Below, one piece after another: positions 1-9,421 of a stretch of DNA of 64,000 nt (position 1 is its first letter; every line of letters begins with the position of its first letter). Source of the DNA: Verrucomicrobiota bacterium (GTDB lineage: Bacteria > Verrucomicrobiota > Verrucomicrobiia > Palsa-1439). The stretch spans positions 79,514-143,513 of the forward strand of contig PLZV01000043.1 in the NCBI GenBank assembly GCA_003152315.1. The letters are read 5' to 3'. The position numbers and the translations under genes are program-made. The notes beneath the pieces were generated by a model. The model searched no databases. It was not told the DNA's origin and saw only the letters and a program-made list of their open reading frames with translations.

Positions 1-2
1 GC

Positions 3-596
3 GACAAGTACGGCGCGATGCTCGTGTTCGACGAGATCCAATGCGGCATGGGGCGCTCCGGTAAGATGTTCGCGTGCGAACACGATGGCGTTGTTCCCGA
101 TCTGATGGCGCTCGGCAAAGGTTTCGGTGGCGGCGTCATGCCCATCGGCGCGTGCGTCGGCACTCCCAGGACCTGGCAGAAGTACATCGAGAACCCGTTC
201 CTTCATACCACGACGTTCGGCGGCAATCCCGTCTGCTGTGCCGCTGCCATCGCGACGATCAATGTGCTGCTGGAAGAAGGTTTGCCCAAGCGTGCGGCCG
301 AGAAGGGAGAATACCTGCTGAAGCAAATCAATGATCTCGCGAAGAAGTATTCGAAGGTGCTGAAACTTTGTCGTGGACGAGGTCTGATGCTCGGCATGGA
401 GTTCACCGACAATGGCCTCGGCTACGAGGTCGCGAAAAACCTGTTCGCCCGCCAGATTCTCATCAGCGGCACGTACATCAACGCCCGCGTCCTGCGCATA
501 GAGCCCCCGCTCACCATTTCGCGGGAACAACTTGATCGCTTCCTCGCCGCCCTCGAAGAATCGCTGCTACAGGCCTACAAAGCTCACCAACTCTGA
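3..596 (+). CDS. Class III (ornithine/putrescine-type) aminotransferase, 5' partial
   Basis: The reading frame is open from the window edge, so the N-terminal half is missing. What remains is the PLP large-domain end and small domain of a fold-type I class III aminotransferase: a VFDEIQCGMGRSG stretch (the D and Q contact the cofactor), then LMALGKGFGGGVMPIGA, whose Lys in ALGKGFGGG is the Schiff-base lysine, and later the TTFGGNPVCCAAA segment. These enzymes move the terminal amino group of ornithine, putrescine, acetylornithine or similar compounds to a 2-oxo acid. The ALGKGFGGGVMPIGA style resembles putrescine and ornithine aminotransferases. A FAD-dependent amine oxidase-type gene lies 190 bp downstream, which supports amine or polyamine catabolism. 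Substrate is inferred, family is firm. Confidence 0.9.
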   Translation, partial: DKYGAMLVFDEIQCGMGRSGKMFACEHDGVVPDLMALGKGFGGGVMPIGACVGTPRTWQKYIENPFLHTTTFGGNPVCCAAAIATINVLLEEGLPKRAAEKGEYLLKQINDLAKKYSKVLKLCRGRGLMLGMEFTDNGLGYEVAKNLFARQILISGTYINARVLRIEPPLTISREQLDRFLAALEESLLQAYKAHQL

Positions 597-599
597 CGA

Positions 600-779
600 G
601 TGCAGAACTTTATCGCCATTACGTGTCCGCATTGTGGCGAAGACTTCGAGACGGTCTTCGATCCCAGCGAAGGCGGCGCGGAATTTATCATCGACTGCGA
701 AGTTTGCTGCCGTCCCATGGCGGTGGTGGTACGGGTCCGCAAGGGAGAGATCGATAGCGTTCAGGTCAACGCCAGCTGA
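600..779 (+). CDS. CPXCG motif-containing cysteine-rich small protein
   Basis: A 59-residue protein starting at a GTG only three bases after the upstream aminotransferase stop. It reads QNFIAITCPHCGEDFETVFD near the N-terminus, followed by an acidic FIIDCEVCC stretch and a basic C-terminal half (VVVRVRKGEI). The CPHCG and CEVCC pairs match the Cys_rich_CPXG family, a likely zinc-binding mini-protein of unknown role found widely in Proteobacteria and related phyla. Position and spacing suggest co-transcription with the aminotransferase and the oxidase starting at 785. Function is unknown; the call rests on the motif pair and length typical of the family (about 60 residues). Confidence 0.8.
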   Translation: MQNFIAITCPHCGEDFETVFDPSEGGAEFIIDCEVCCRPMAVVVRVRKGEIDSVQVNAS

Positions 780-784
780 AGGAT

Positions 785-2167
785 ATGCGTCCTTCCATTG
801 AGAACGCCAGTTATTGGCTCGCGACTCGTCCGGATCATCATCCAGCTCCACGCCTTGACGGCAACCGCAACGTGGACATCGCCATCATCGGCGCCGGCTT
901 TACGGGGCTGTGGGCGGCTCATTTCCTGAAACAGCTGGAACCGCAACTTGACGTCGTCGTCCTCGAACAAGGCATCACCGGCTATGGCGGCAGCGGAAGG
1001 AACGCAGGTCAGGTCAGCAGCGGCATCGATCATACACACAAACTGGCCATTGCCCACTTTGGCGTCGATGAGGCGCGGCGAATGTCCCGGGTGGGACTGC
1101 AAAACATCGAAGAACTACAGCAATTCATCCGCGAACGTGGTATCGACTGCGACTTTGAACGATCGGGGCAACTCGCCGTCGCGCTCACGCCCGCGCAAGT
1201 GACCGAGGTCCACGACCTGGTCGCCGCCGCCGAACAACTGCGTGTCGCCGGCGTGCGCTTCCTCTCACAGGAGGAAACGCGCACTGAACTGAACAGCCCG
1301 CTCTATCTCGGCGGCGTCGCTGATCCGGGTTGGGGAATTGTGAACCCCGTCAAACTGGTCGATGGTCTCCAGCGGGATGCCGAACGTCTCGGTGTGGATT
1401 TCTTCGAGCAAACCCGCGTCCGCACCTTGGAGCACGTGTCTGGGAAAATTCACGTGCAAACACCCGCAGGCACCGTGAGCGCCGACAAGGTTGTACTTGC
1501 CACCGACGTGTATACGCATCAGCTCTTCCCCCAACTGTTGCGACGGTACATTCCGCTCTACGATTACATCCTCGTGAGCGACCCGTTGACGGTTGGCCAA
1601 CTTGCCGCGATCGGTTGGCGGAACCGTCAGGCGGTGGTCGATTTCCGCACATTCTTCAACTACTACCGGCTCACCGCCGATAATCGCATCCTCTGGGGCA
1701 CCAGCGAAGCCCGGTACTACCCACCGAACCGCGTCGAGGTTGCCTGCGATCATTCCGAGCCGCATTACACCGCGTTGCGTGAAAGTTTTCGCCGGCACTT
1801 CCCGCAATTGGCCGACCTCGACTTCCCGTACGCCTGGGGCGGGCCAATTGCCTCGACCACGCGGTTGACGCCGTTCTTCGGGACGCTAAAAAGGGGGCGG
1901 GTACTTTATGGTCTGGGCTATACGGGGCTGGGGGTAGCCAACTCCCGCCTCGTTGGAAAAATCCTCGCACACATGGCTCTCGCGCGGCCTAGTGAACTGC
2001 TGGATTTGGAGATGGTCCAGCGCCAGCCGCTCCCCTATCCCCCCGAACCGTTGCGCCGGCTTGCCGTCAACGCGGTGACAGTTTCGCTTCGTCGGGTGGA
2101 CGCCGGCGGGAAACCGGGTATGTTGCTGCGAATCCTCGACGCATTGGGCATCGGGTTTTCCAGCTGA
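785..2167 (+). CDS. FAD-dependent oxidoreductase, DAO family (PuuB-like)
   Basis: A 460-residue flavoprotein of the D-amino-acid-oxidase (DAO) superfamily. The dinucleotide-binding motif IIGAGFTGLWAA is at residues 35-46, followed by an acidic residue closing the second beta strand (VVVLEQG) and the GGSGRNAGQ flavin-contacting segment. The C-terminal region has the GLGYTGLGVANS motif that closes the FAD site in this family. Closest in style to gamma-glutamylputrescine oxidase (PuuB/OrdL), which oxidises a primary or secondary amine to an aldehyde with release of peroxide. It lies just downstream of a putrescine/ornithine-type aminotransferase and the CPXCG gene, so the three may form a small amine-degradation operon. 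Exact substrate cannot be read from sequence. Confidence 0.88.
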   Translation: MRPSIENASYWLATRPDHHPAPRLDGNRNVDIAIIGAGFTGLWAAHFLKQLEPQLDVVVLEQGITGYGGSGRNAGQVSSGIDHTHKLAIAHFGVDEARRMSRVGLQNIEELQQFIRERGIDCDFERSGQLAVALTPAQVTEVHDLVAAAEQLRVAGVRFLSQEETRTELNSPLYLGGVADPGWGIVNPVKLVDGLQRDAERLGVDFFEQTRVRTLEHVSGKIHVQTPAGTVSADKVVLATDVYTHQLFPQLLRRYIPLYDYILVSDPLTVGQLAAIGWRNRQAVVDFRTFFNYYRLTADNRILWGTSEARYYPPNRVEVACDHSEPHYTALRESFRRHFPQLADLDFPYAWGGPIASTTRLTPFFGTLKRGRVLYGLGYTGLGVANSRLVGKILAHMALARPSELLDLEMVQRQPLPYPPEPLRRLAVNAVTVSLRRVDAGGKPGMLLRILDALGIGFSS

Positions 2168-2168
2168 T

Positions 2169-3221
2169 ATGAAACAACCCAAGATCCATGGACGCGGCAC
2201 GGCGGAGAATCCCTCCAATCGCTTCCGCCCGACGGTTTACGAGCGCGATGCGGAGTGGAACGAGCCGGACGATCCCGCGCCGAAGACGCAATTTTATAGG
2301 GATGCCAGCGTTTCCATCATTGCCCGCAACACCAGCCCTGACATCGGCTTCGAAGTGAGCATCAATCCCTACCGTGGCTGCGAGCACGGCTGCGTCTATT
2401 GCTACGCCCGGCCCTATCACGAGTATCTCGGTTTTTCCGCCGGGCTTGACTTCGAGACAAAGATCGTCGTCAAGGAGAACGCACCCGACCTGTTGCGCCG
2501 TGAATTGTTAGCGCCGAAATGGAAGCCGCAAGTGCTGTCCATGAGCGGCGTCACGGATTGCTATCAACCCATCGAACGGCGGCTGCAGGTCACCCGCAAG
2601 TGTTTGCAGGTGCTCGCTGAATTTCGCAACCCGGTCGCCATCGTCACCAAGAATCTCCTGGTCACGCGCGACATCGACCTACTGGCCGACCTGGCGCGTG
2701 ACAATGCTGTTGCCGTGTTTCTCTCCGTCACCACACTGGATGCCGACCTAGCCCGCATCATGGAGCCGCGTACCGCGCAACCCAACGCGCGTTTGCGCGC
2801 AATCCGGGAGTTAACGAAAGCTGGTGTGCCCGTGGGAGTGATGGTTGCACCGGTGATTCCGGGGCTTACCGACCACGAGTTGCCCGCCATCCTCAAGGCG
2901 GCTGCGGACGCGGGCGCGCGATTTGCCGGCATGGTGCCGATCCGCCTGCCGTATGGCGTGGCGGACCTCTTCCAACAATGGCTGGAACGCCATTTGCCCG
3001 AGCGCAAAGAAAAAGTGCTCGCGCAAATCCGCGCGATGCGCGACGGGAAACTAAATGATCCCGATTTTGGCTCGCGCATGCGGGGAAAAGGGATTCTTGC
3101 TGAGCAGATCGCGAAGATGTTTGCCGTCGCTTGCCGCCGGGCGGGTATTCCCGAACACGGGCCGCAGCTTTCAACAGCCGCGTTTCGTCGCCCCCTGGGT
3201 GCACAGATGGAATTGCTCTGA
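2169..3221 (+). CDS. PA0069-family radical SAM protein
   Basis: A 350-residue protein beginning one base after the oxidase stop. The [4Fe-4S]-binding cysteines form a CX3CX2C motif in YRGCEHGCVYCYAR (C71, C75, C78). It belongs to the spore photoproduct lyase-like group usually annotated as PA0069 family radical SAM protein. Characteristic segments are the early NTSPDIGFEVSINPYRG, the middle LSMSGVTDCYQPIER, and PVIPGLTD about two thirds along. Members are thought to act through a 5'-deoxyadenosyl radical; the substrate is unknown. Tight spacing suggests transcription with the upstream oxidase gene, but the function need not be linked. The family call is firm. Confidence 0.92.
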   Translation: MKQPKIHGRGTAENPSNRFRPTVYERDAEWNEPDDPAPKTQFYRDASVSIIARNTSPDIGFEVSINPYRGCEHGCVYCYARPYHEYLGFSAGLDFETKIVVKENAPDLLRRELLAPKWKPQVLSMSGVTDCYQPIERRLQVTRKCLQVLAEFRNPVAIVTKNLLVTRDIDLLADLARDNAVAVFLSVTTLDADLARIMEPRTAQPNARLRAIRELTKAGVPVGVMVAPVIPGLTDHELPAILKAAADAGARFAGMVPIRLPYGVADLFQQWLERHLPERKEKVLAQIRAMRDGKLNDPDFGSRMRGKGILAEQIAKMFAVACRRAGIPEHGPQLSTAAFRRPLGAQMELL

Positions 3222-3374
3222 TCTTGCGGGAAGATCGCTGAACCAGTAATTGTCACAAGTTTTCTGCCACCACGTCACCATCTCGTCGCCTGTTTGTGAC
3301 AAGCCCTGCGCATTCTCCGCACATCGGAGGGTCGCATTCCTTGTTCATTCTTCGGCTCCGCTCCCAACCATTTC

Positions 3375-6300
3375 CTACGGCACCAACACGCGGACGCGGT
3401 AGTATCGCGACGGCTTATTCGTTGCGCCGCCCGGATCCACCATATTGGTCAACGTGCCGAGCCCAATCCCTCCACTCAGGATGTTGCTCACGCCAGTGCT
3501 CGCAAAATTGTTGCTGCTGTAGCTACCGTTAGCGGTGCCCGTGGTGAACTCCAGCACATTGGTGCGGGACAACAAGAGCCCGGGCTGCGTGCGGCTGCTA
3601 TCACCGCTGGCTCCCAGGTAATCCACCCGAACATCAGTACTGCCGTTCGTCTTGGAGATACTGGTGATATGGACGTAAGCCGCAGCATTGGTGGGATTGA
3701 ATCCAGCCAGGAACTGGTTGGTGTTGCTCATTCCCTTGCCCAAGTAATCCGCATTCGGCCCGCTTATGGCCGGATTCATCAGTTGGCTCACCGTAAAATA
3801 CTGGTTCTGCCACGTGACGAATGGATTCGACGGCGCGGATGCACCCGAGTTGGTCGGCACGAAGGCAATATCACGAATGCTCTTGTTCGAGGCAGGTCCA
3901 ACAAGGGTCGTAAGAATCAATCCCGACGGGTCACCGTTGAACCCGGTATTGTCGGTAACAGCATAGATCACGTTGTTCGAAAAGCTTGTTGCGTACAGGA
4001 TGACATTCGTTGTGTTTCCGGCGATTTGCAGTTTCCCGATCAACCCCGTAACCCTGGGTGTTAGTAAGTGGTCGTCTCCTAAAGCACCGATGGCGCCGGT
4101 TCCGTCGCCACCCCCGTCGCCGGTGATCGTCCATGTGCCGCCGATCAGCGAGTACTTCAGGATTCCACCGTAGCCACCGAATTCGCCGTTGCCGCCATCG
4201 TCAGCGTAGTACAGGGTGTCGAAGTTAGTGCTGCCGGCCTGCAGGGTGAAGAACAAGAATTTAAAGCCGTCTCCCGCTTTTGGCGCTACGGCGCCGAAGC
4301 CGGGCAGACCGGGCAGAATGGTCGCTATCTGGTTGCCAGTCGTGGGCAACCCTGTACCGATGGTATAGAGGCCATTCGTCGTCTTGCCCGTCATCCCATA
4401 GACCTGGCCTCCGAAGATGCCGATGCGCTCGATGTTCCAACTGCCTTCATTCGTGACCAACGCGGTCTGGGAGAGACTGCCGAACGTCGTGAAGCCAACG
4501 CCAAGGCCATTGCAGCCCAGCCAAATGTTGGTGCCATCGGGCGAAATCGCGTCGCGAGGATTACCGCTTATCCAATTGGTCGGGCTCGTCGATGTATCCA
4601 CGTTGCCGCTGGAATCCACTCGCGCCACCACCCCTGGCACAGTTGCGCCGGGTGTGGTACCGCCGTAGCCGACCGCGAGCAAATACCGGCCGTCCCCCGT
4701 CAGGGAAAGGCCACCCTCGGTTCTGGCAGTACCACTAAAGGTGAACGGATAGTTGCCGCTGTAAGACGTCGTGGGCAGAGGAACCGATTGGACGAAGGTT
4801 CCGTTGGTGGTGTACTCGTCGAGGAAGACAGGATTGCCCGAACCCGAGAGCGCCCCAACACCATCCCCCGCCCGGACAACAACGATGTTGCCAGCGGTGA
4901 AGGCGACATTCGTGGCACCAGTCTGGATGATCGTATTGGTCAAGCCGGCGGCGACGACGTGGCCGGTCCTCACCGATCCGCCAGCGTTGCTGGACATGTT
5001 GAAGGTGACGGCGGCATCGCCGTTCGTGCTGGTCGGAAACAGACCAGTGATCCAGCCCACATCCGTGGAAGCCGTCCACGTGCATTGGGTCGAATTGGCG
5101 GTCACATTGAAGTTAAACGCGGTGCCACCGGAGACAGGAGCGATGATTTCAGCGGTGTCCAAAGCAAATGCGCATTCAGCCGTTCCGAAGACCGGAACGA
5201 AGGCGATGTCACGGAAAGCCGTGTTCGCGGGAGCGTTGGTAAGCGTGGTGACGGCAGCCGCCGACGGATTTCCGTTGTAGCCGGTCGAATCGACCATGGC
5301 ATAGATCGCGTTATTCGTGCTCGTGGCGTAGAGGAGAACATTGGTTGTGCTACCGGTGATTTGCTTTCTCGCGGTCAACCCCGTAGCCCCAAAGGCGTTG
5401 ATGGTTCCGTTGGAGGTCCATGTGCCGCCGACCAGCGAGTACTTCAGGATTCCACCGCTATTGCCATTCTCACCGTTATTGCCATTGTCAGCGTGATAGA
5501 GGGTGTCGGGCGAGGAGCCAGCGGCTTGCAAGGTGAGGAACACGAAACTGAAACCGGCCGCAGCATTATTAGAGAGCACACCGTTGCCTGGCGACCCGGC
5601 AAGGATGGTCGCGAGCTGGTTGCCGGTCGTGGGCAACCCCGTGCCGATCGCATAGAGACCATTCGTGCCTTTGTCCGTCATCGCATAAAGTTGACCTCCG
5701 TAGATGCCGACCCGCTCGATATCGGAGGGCGCATTCGTGTTCAGCACGGTCACCGAGTTGCCGCCGAGCGAAGTATAACCGATACTGCCGGCCGCGCCAC
5801 CGACCCAAATGTTGAAGCCCTCCGGTGAGACGGCGGAGCGGGGATTATTGCCGCTGGACCAATTCGCCAGGGCGGTTGTCGTATCAATATTGCCCGCGTA
5901 ATCCACCCGCGCCACCAAGCGCGGCACCGTGGCCGAGGAGGAACCGGACAACGAGGCACTGTATTGGGTATTCGTCGCGTAACCGGTTGCGAGCAAGTAC
6001 AGCCCGTCCGTTGAGAGTGACAGGCCACCCTCGGACCCGGCCGTGCCACTGGCGACGAACGCCGAGTTGCTGCCACTCTGTGTACTGGGCATCGGAACCG
6101 ATTGGACGAAGGCACCGTTGGTCGTGTACTCGTCTAGAAAAACGACGTTACCAGTGCTCGTGAGCGGGGTTATCCCGTTGCCGACCCGGTAGACGACGAG
6201 ATTGCCCGGGGTGAACGGAACGACTGATGTGACGTGGCCGCCGGACGTAGAAATCACCACGTTATCATGCCGCCAGTTGCCCGAGGAGCTGTTGTAGGGC

Positions 6301-6992
6301 CCCCCCGACTGATTGATGCAGTCTTTGCCGGTCGAGGCATTGACAAGCCGGATGGCGAAGTTGGGATTGTTGAAGGCCGCCGGATTAGTGATGGTCGCGG
6401 TGAGGTCGTTGTACCAGGGAGCACTCGTGTCTCGGAATCGAAAGTAGCTGCCGGATACTGTCGAGGTGCTGTTTGCACTCTCAACCGTCGCGTTGGCAGA
6501 GCCCGCGTTGGTCAGGACCATGAAGGAGTTGGTCCAATGGATGCCGTCGGTGGTGTATAACACGGCCAGATTGGCTTCGGACTGAGCGGTCGTGTGGGTG
6601 TCAAAGGTAACCACAATATTGGTGTGATAGCCCACGGTGCTGACATCGAATTCAGCTCCCTGGCTGCCAATCGGAGCATTGGTTGACCAGCCGTTCGGCG
6701 GGTTGACGCCATTAAATCCACCGCGAACACGCCAGGCGTTGGCGCCGCCACCCGAACTGCCGGGGTCCGACAACACATCGCAAAAGTTGGTCGTCTGATT
6801 GGCAACGCCGTTATACGTGTTCGACATGCCCAGCGGCGTAGCCAACCCTGAACCGGTGGACGGCGCTGGACTTTGATTTTGACCAATCGCCAGACTGTCA
6901 AACGTCCAAGCGGTGATGGTTTGCGCCTGAGTGTTGGTTTGGACGAGCAAGGCCAGCGCACCCGCAACCGCAATGAGTACTTTCTTATTCAT
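3375..6992 (-). CDS. Large secreted protein with two internal repeats and a BACON-like domain
   Basis: The ATG at 6992 is chosen because it begins a clean signal peptide (MNKKVLIAVAGALALL... ending QAQ), giving about 1205 residues. The first ~250 residues match the PEP-CTERM protein encoded at 8363 (same WTF start, NGWS-APIG-QG segment, FAIRLVNASTG and SGNWR-DNV-IS). Then comes a repeat unit beginning GNLVVYRVGNG, with FLDEYTTNG, EGGLSL and YGGQLYAMT-like strands suggesting a beta-propeller. Next is a BACON-like domain (CTWTASTDVGWIT), followed by a second copy of the repeat unit starting GNIVVVRAGDG. Asn, Thr, Ser and Gly dominate. No PEP-CTERM anchor is present; the end is YRVRVLVP. Predicted exported or surface protein of unknown role; a carbohydrate- or matrix-binding function is only a guess. 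Confidence 0.85.
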   Translation of the reverse strand: MNKKVLIAVAGALALLVQTNTQAQTITAWTFDSLAIGQNQSPAPSTGSGLATPLGMSNTYNGVANQTTNFCDVLSDPGSSGGGANAWRVRGGFNGVNPPNGWSTNAPIGSQGAEFDVSTVGYHTNIVVTFDTHTTAQSEANLAVLYTTDGIHWTNSFMVLTNAGSANATVESANSTSTVSGSYFRFRDTSAPWYNDLTATITNPAAFNNPNFAIRLVNASTGKDCINQSGGPYNSSSGNWRHDNVVISTSGGHVTSVVPFTPGNLVVYRVGNGITPLTSTGNVVFLDEYTTNGAFVQSVPMPSTQSGSNSAFVASGTAGSEGGLSLSTDGLYLLATGYATNTQYSASLSGSSSATVPRLVARVDYAGNIDTTTALANWSSGNNPRSAVSPEGFNIWVGGAAGSIGYTSLGGNSVTVLNTNAPSDIERVGIYGGQLYAMTDKGTNGLYAIGTGLPTTGNQLATILAGSPGNGVLSNNAAAGFSFVFLTLQAAGSSPDTLYHADNGNNGENGNSGGILKYSLVGGTWTSNGTINAFGATGLTARKQITGSTTNVLLYATSTNNAIYAMVDSTGYNGNPSAAAVTTLTNAPANTAFRDIAFVPVFGTAECAFALDTAEIIAPVSGGTAFNFNVTANSTQCTWTASTDVGWITGLFPTSTNGDAAVTFNMSSNAGGSVRTGHVVAAGLTNTIIQTGATNVAFTAGNIVVVRAGDGVGALSGSGNPVFLDEYTTNGTFVQSVPLPTTSYSGNYPFTFSGTARTEGGLSLTGDGRYLLAVGYGGTTPGATVPGVVARVDSSGNVDTSTSPTNWISGNPRDAISPDGTNIWLGCNGLGVGFTTFGSLSQTALVTNEGSWNIERIGIFGGQVYGMTGKTTNGLYTIGTGLPTTGNQIATILPGLPGFGAVAPKAGDGFKFLFFTLQAGSTNFDTLYYADDGGNGEFGGYGGILKYSLIGGTWTITGDGGGDGTGAIGALGDDHLLTPRVTGLIGKLQIAGNTTNVILYATSFSNNVIYAVTDNTGFNGDPSGLILTTLVGPASNKSIRDIAFVPTNSGASAPSNPFVTWQNQYFTVSQLMNPAISGPNADYLGKGMSNTNQFLAGFNPTNAAAYVHITSISKTNGSTDVRVDYLGASGDSSRTQPGLLLSRTNVLEFTTGTANGSYSSNNFASTGVSNILSGGIGLGTLTNMVDPGGATNKPSRYYRVRVLVP

Positions 6993-7105
6993 GGTAATTT
7001 CCCTCAACTGATTTCTTCCCTAATTAATGTTGAATTGAATCTCGCCCGCCTAACTTTGTACAAAACCGATGCAAATCCCCACCTGCCCCAAGGGTCGTAA
7101 AGCAC

Positions 7106-7909
7106 CTACGGTGCGTCTGGGTTCAACGGATCCCAGATCACCGGTGAAGTCGTAATATTCTTGCCCGAGCTGTCCATTAGTTGCGCCAATAGAACTGCCT
7201 CCACGTGACCATCAAAGAAAGCGATAGGGCAAAAGTCGCCATGTCGGGCGGAAATCCGGGTCGTGTAGGACTTGGGACTGCCGTATTTCCCTCCTTGGCC
7301 AGCGAAAGCCTTCGGTTCGGATGGGAGCGCGATGGTGTCGAGGAACATAGCGACCGTCGTGGTATCGACCAACCGGTGATTGCTATTATTGGGGCCACCC
7401 GTTCCCTGATCTAGTTGCTTTATGGTCGCTGTTGTCATGGTCTGATTAAGTTTGGAGTTCATGGCGATGCTGAAGTACGGGCGTATTGTGGGACTTGGCA
7501 TCCCGTTCCAATTGACCGCGGGGCACTCGAAGATATTCTTGGTGTGATAGAGGTAATTAAAACCGGGAAAGCTGTGGAAACTCGTCATCGGTGGCTTCTG
7601 GACGTAGGGCGGCAGGACGATATACCAACAGGCTGCTGAGTTGGCATTAAGGACATCCGACCAAGAGGGCTGATCGGTCCCGCCCGGGTCGTACTCGTCC
7701 AGGGGAATGTACTGGTCGTGATCATCGAAATACATCGTGGCGGCGAGACCCCACTGGCGCAAATCCGACATGCACTGTGCCAGTGTTGCTCGGGTACGGG
7801 CTTTGGACAGCGCCGGCAACAGCATGCCCGCAAGAATTCCAATGATGGCAATGACCACCAGCAACTCAATCAACGTGAACGCTCCATTTATTCGCCGTGA
7901 CTGCCGCAT
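7106..7909 (-). CDS. Prepilin-type N-methylation / H-X9-DG domain protein
   Basis: Start set at ATG 7909 because a strong GGAGGAG ribosome site lies seven bases upstream; this gives 267 residues. The N-terminus has a short basic leader followed by [18 protein letters not shown], the type IV prepilin cleavage and methylation site (Gly/Ala-Phe, Glu at +5) with its hydrophobic helix. The C-terminal part contains [12 protein letters not shown], the H-X9-DG signature of the pseudopilin-like family greatly expanded in Verrucomicrobia, Planctomycetes and Lentisphaerae. Such proteins are processed by prepilin peptidase and assembled by a type II secretion or pilus-like machine, but individual roles are unknown. 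It is read divergently from the PEP-CTERM gene at 8363 and lies upstream of the 1205-aa secreted protein on the same strand. Confidence 0.9.
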   Translation of the reverse strand: MRQSRRINGAFTLIELLVVIAIIGILAGMLLPALSKARTRATLAQCMSDLRQWGLAATMYFDDHDQYIPLDEYDPGGTDQPSWSDVLNANSAACWYIVLPPYVQKPPMTSFHSFPGFNYLYHTKNIFECPAVNWNGMPSPTIRPYFSIAMNSKLNQTMTTATIKQLDQGTGGPNNSNHRLVDTTTVAMFLDTIALPSEPKAFAGQGGKYGSPKSYTTRISARHGDFCPIAFFDGHVEAVLLAQLMDSSGKNITTSPVIWDPLNPDAP

Positions 7910-8362
7910 CGTGTCTCCTCCTCCGTGGAGTGTTACCCGCTTCACAATGCGCGGGCGCAGCAACAGCATGCTGCGCAAGCGCGGACCTGGTTACACCGCG
8001 CGCTTCTGGTAATTTGCTTGCAGGTGAACTCACGCCGAGTTCCTGCGACCTCGCGCAGACTGACCTCGTTACGTGACGAACAAAGGCAGAAAGAGAAACG
8101 CTTGCGTAACGAATTGATTACGAAATGTCAGAAAGGCCGTGCTAAGGTTCGGGTAGTTGTACCGCTGCCGTTTCCGGACGAAGTGGCGGTAAACCATCAT
8201 CTGGAATCTTTTCGACTCCGACGGGACTTGACGCACTGCGGGGAGAACGTCGAGTTGCTCAATTGTAACCATAGCGCCCTTGATTTGTCTCCGTTGCGGG
8301 GTAAACACGCCTTGGTCGCGAGTTTAAACCGTAAATCTAAGCGAGAAAATTGGAGGACTGGC
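7910..8362. other. Divergent intergenic region
   Basis: This stretch separates the pseudopilin gene (minus) from the PEP-CTERM gene (plus). It holds the GGAGGAG ribosome site of the former at the left edge and a GGAGGA site at 8352-8357 serving the latter. An open frame runs through it in phase with the PEP-CTERM gene but encodes a Lys/Arg-rich, unprotein-like stretch, so it is not included in that gene. No convincing sigma-70 promoter was seen. Confidence 0.5.
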
Positions 8363-9223
8363 GTGAGGAAATACACATCATTTGCACTGGCGGGAGCGTT
8401 GGCACTACTCATTCAAACAAGCGGTCAGGCACAAGTAACAATCACTGGTTGGACTTTCGAGACCAACGCGGTTGCGGTTAACAACAGCCCTAGTCCCACC
8501 ACCGGGTCCGGCACCGCGAGTTCCCTTGGCATGGACGTTTATCCAACCCCAAATGTCGGCGTGACCACCGACGATGTCCTTCTCGGCAAGGGCTCAGACA
8601 CAGGCGCAAACCTTGTTGCCGATACCACTCTGACCTGGCGCATCCGGGCGCAGGCCGGGGCCAACGGTGCGGCCAACGGCTGGTCGAGCCTGGCCCCGAT
8701 CGGCGCGCAGGGCGGGCAGTTCGCTGCGAGTACCCTCGGGTACAACAATATTACTGTCAAATTCGATTGGTATGCGACGACTCAGGGTGAGGCGAATATG
8801 CAACTCCAATACACCGTGAATGGCACCACTTGGAACAATGTTCAGCTGACACTAGGCGGGTCCGACGGCGGACTCGTGGTTTCGAACAATACCACCTCCG
8901 CCAATACGGTTAATGGGTGGTTTGTCAGCGATAGTATTTCGAACGGCGTTGCAAGTGCGGGGCAGGATTGGTTCACCGGTTTGACCGCGACCATTTCCGA
9001 TCCGTCTGCAGCGAACGATGCGAACTTCGCCATTCGACTCGTGAACGCGTCGACGGGCGCCGACGATGTCAGCACCCAAGGAACTGCCTTGAACAACAAT
9101 TCGGGCAACTGGCGTTTTGACAACGTGACGATTAGCGGTGTTGCTGTGGTTCCGGAGCCGTCGACTGTGGCCATGGTGGGGCTGGGAGTCTTGGGGATGT
9201 TGAGCCTTCGCCGTCGTCGGTAG
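8363..9223 (+). CDS. PEP-CTERM sorting domain protein
   Basis: The GTG at 8363 is preferred over upstream in-frame starts because GGAGGA lies five bases before it and it opens directly on a signal peptide (MRKYTSFALAGALALLIQT, ending QAQ). The 286-residue product ends VPEPSTVAMVGLGVLGMLSL followed by four arginines, the PEP-CTERM signal: VPEP motif, transmembrane helix, basic tail. Exosortase cleaves such proteins and moves them to the outer surface or matrix. The mature part is a Ser/Thr/Asn/Gly-rich beta domain homologous to residues 25-270 of the 1205-aa protein at 3375, so the two genes share one extracellular module with different C-termini. No exosortase gene is in the window. Confidence 0.92.
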   Translation: MRKYTSFALAGALALLIQTSGQAQVTITGWTFETNAVAVNNSPSPTTGSGTASSLGMDVYPTPNVGVTTDDVLLGKGSDTGANLVADTTLTWRIRAQAGANGAANGWSSLAPIGAQGGQFAASTLGYNNITVKFDWYATTQGEANMQLQYTVNGTTWNNVQLTLGGSDGGLVVSNNTTSANTVNGWFVSDSISNGVASAGQDWFTGLTATISDPSAANDANFAIRLVNASTGADDVSTQGTALNNNSGNWRFDNVTISGVAVVPEPSTVAMVGLGVLGMLSLRRRR

Positions 9224-9309
9224 AAGGCCCCTCGAAACAAGTTTTCGGGACTGCGTGGATCGGGTGCGTCCGATCCACACGGGAGGATGTTCCCATGAAA
9301 AATAGGTTT

Positions 9310-9394
9310 AAGAGCGCGACCGTTCAAACAGTGGGCAAACAACAATCAGCCTGCGTTCACGACTCGGTGAATCAAATGTCGGTCGCGCTCTTTT
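9310..9394 (+). terminator. Probable terminator, 13-bp inverted repeat with long loop
   Basis: AAGAGCGCGACCG at 9310-9322 pairs perfectly with CGGTCGCGCTCTT at 9380-9392, and the second arm runs into TTTT. A smaller perfect hairpin, GTGGATCGG/CCGATCCAC (9255-9278), precedes it. Together they probably end transcription of the PEP-CTERM gene before the convergent gene ending at 9422. The 57-base loop is unusually long for an intrinsic terminator. Confidence 0.5.
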
Positions 9395-9421
9395 CCTTGC
9401 TCAATGCCGTACAGAATTTCA

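Noticed and set aside
4788..5828. Long plus-strand open frame (346 aa)
   Set aside because: Antisense to the 1205-aa secreted protein; Arg/Gly/Asp-rich with no start signal and no family features.
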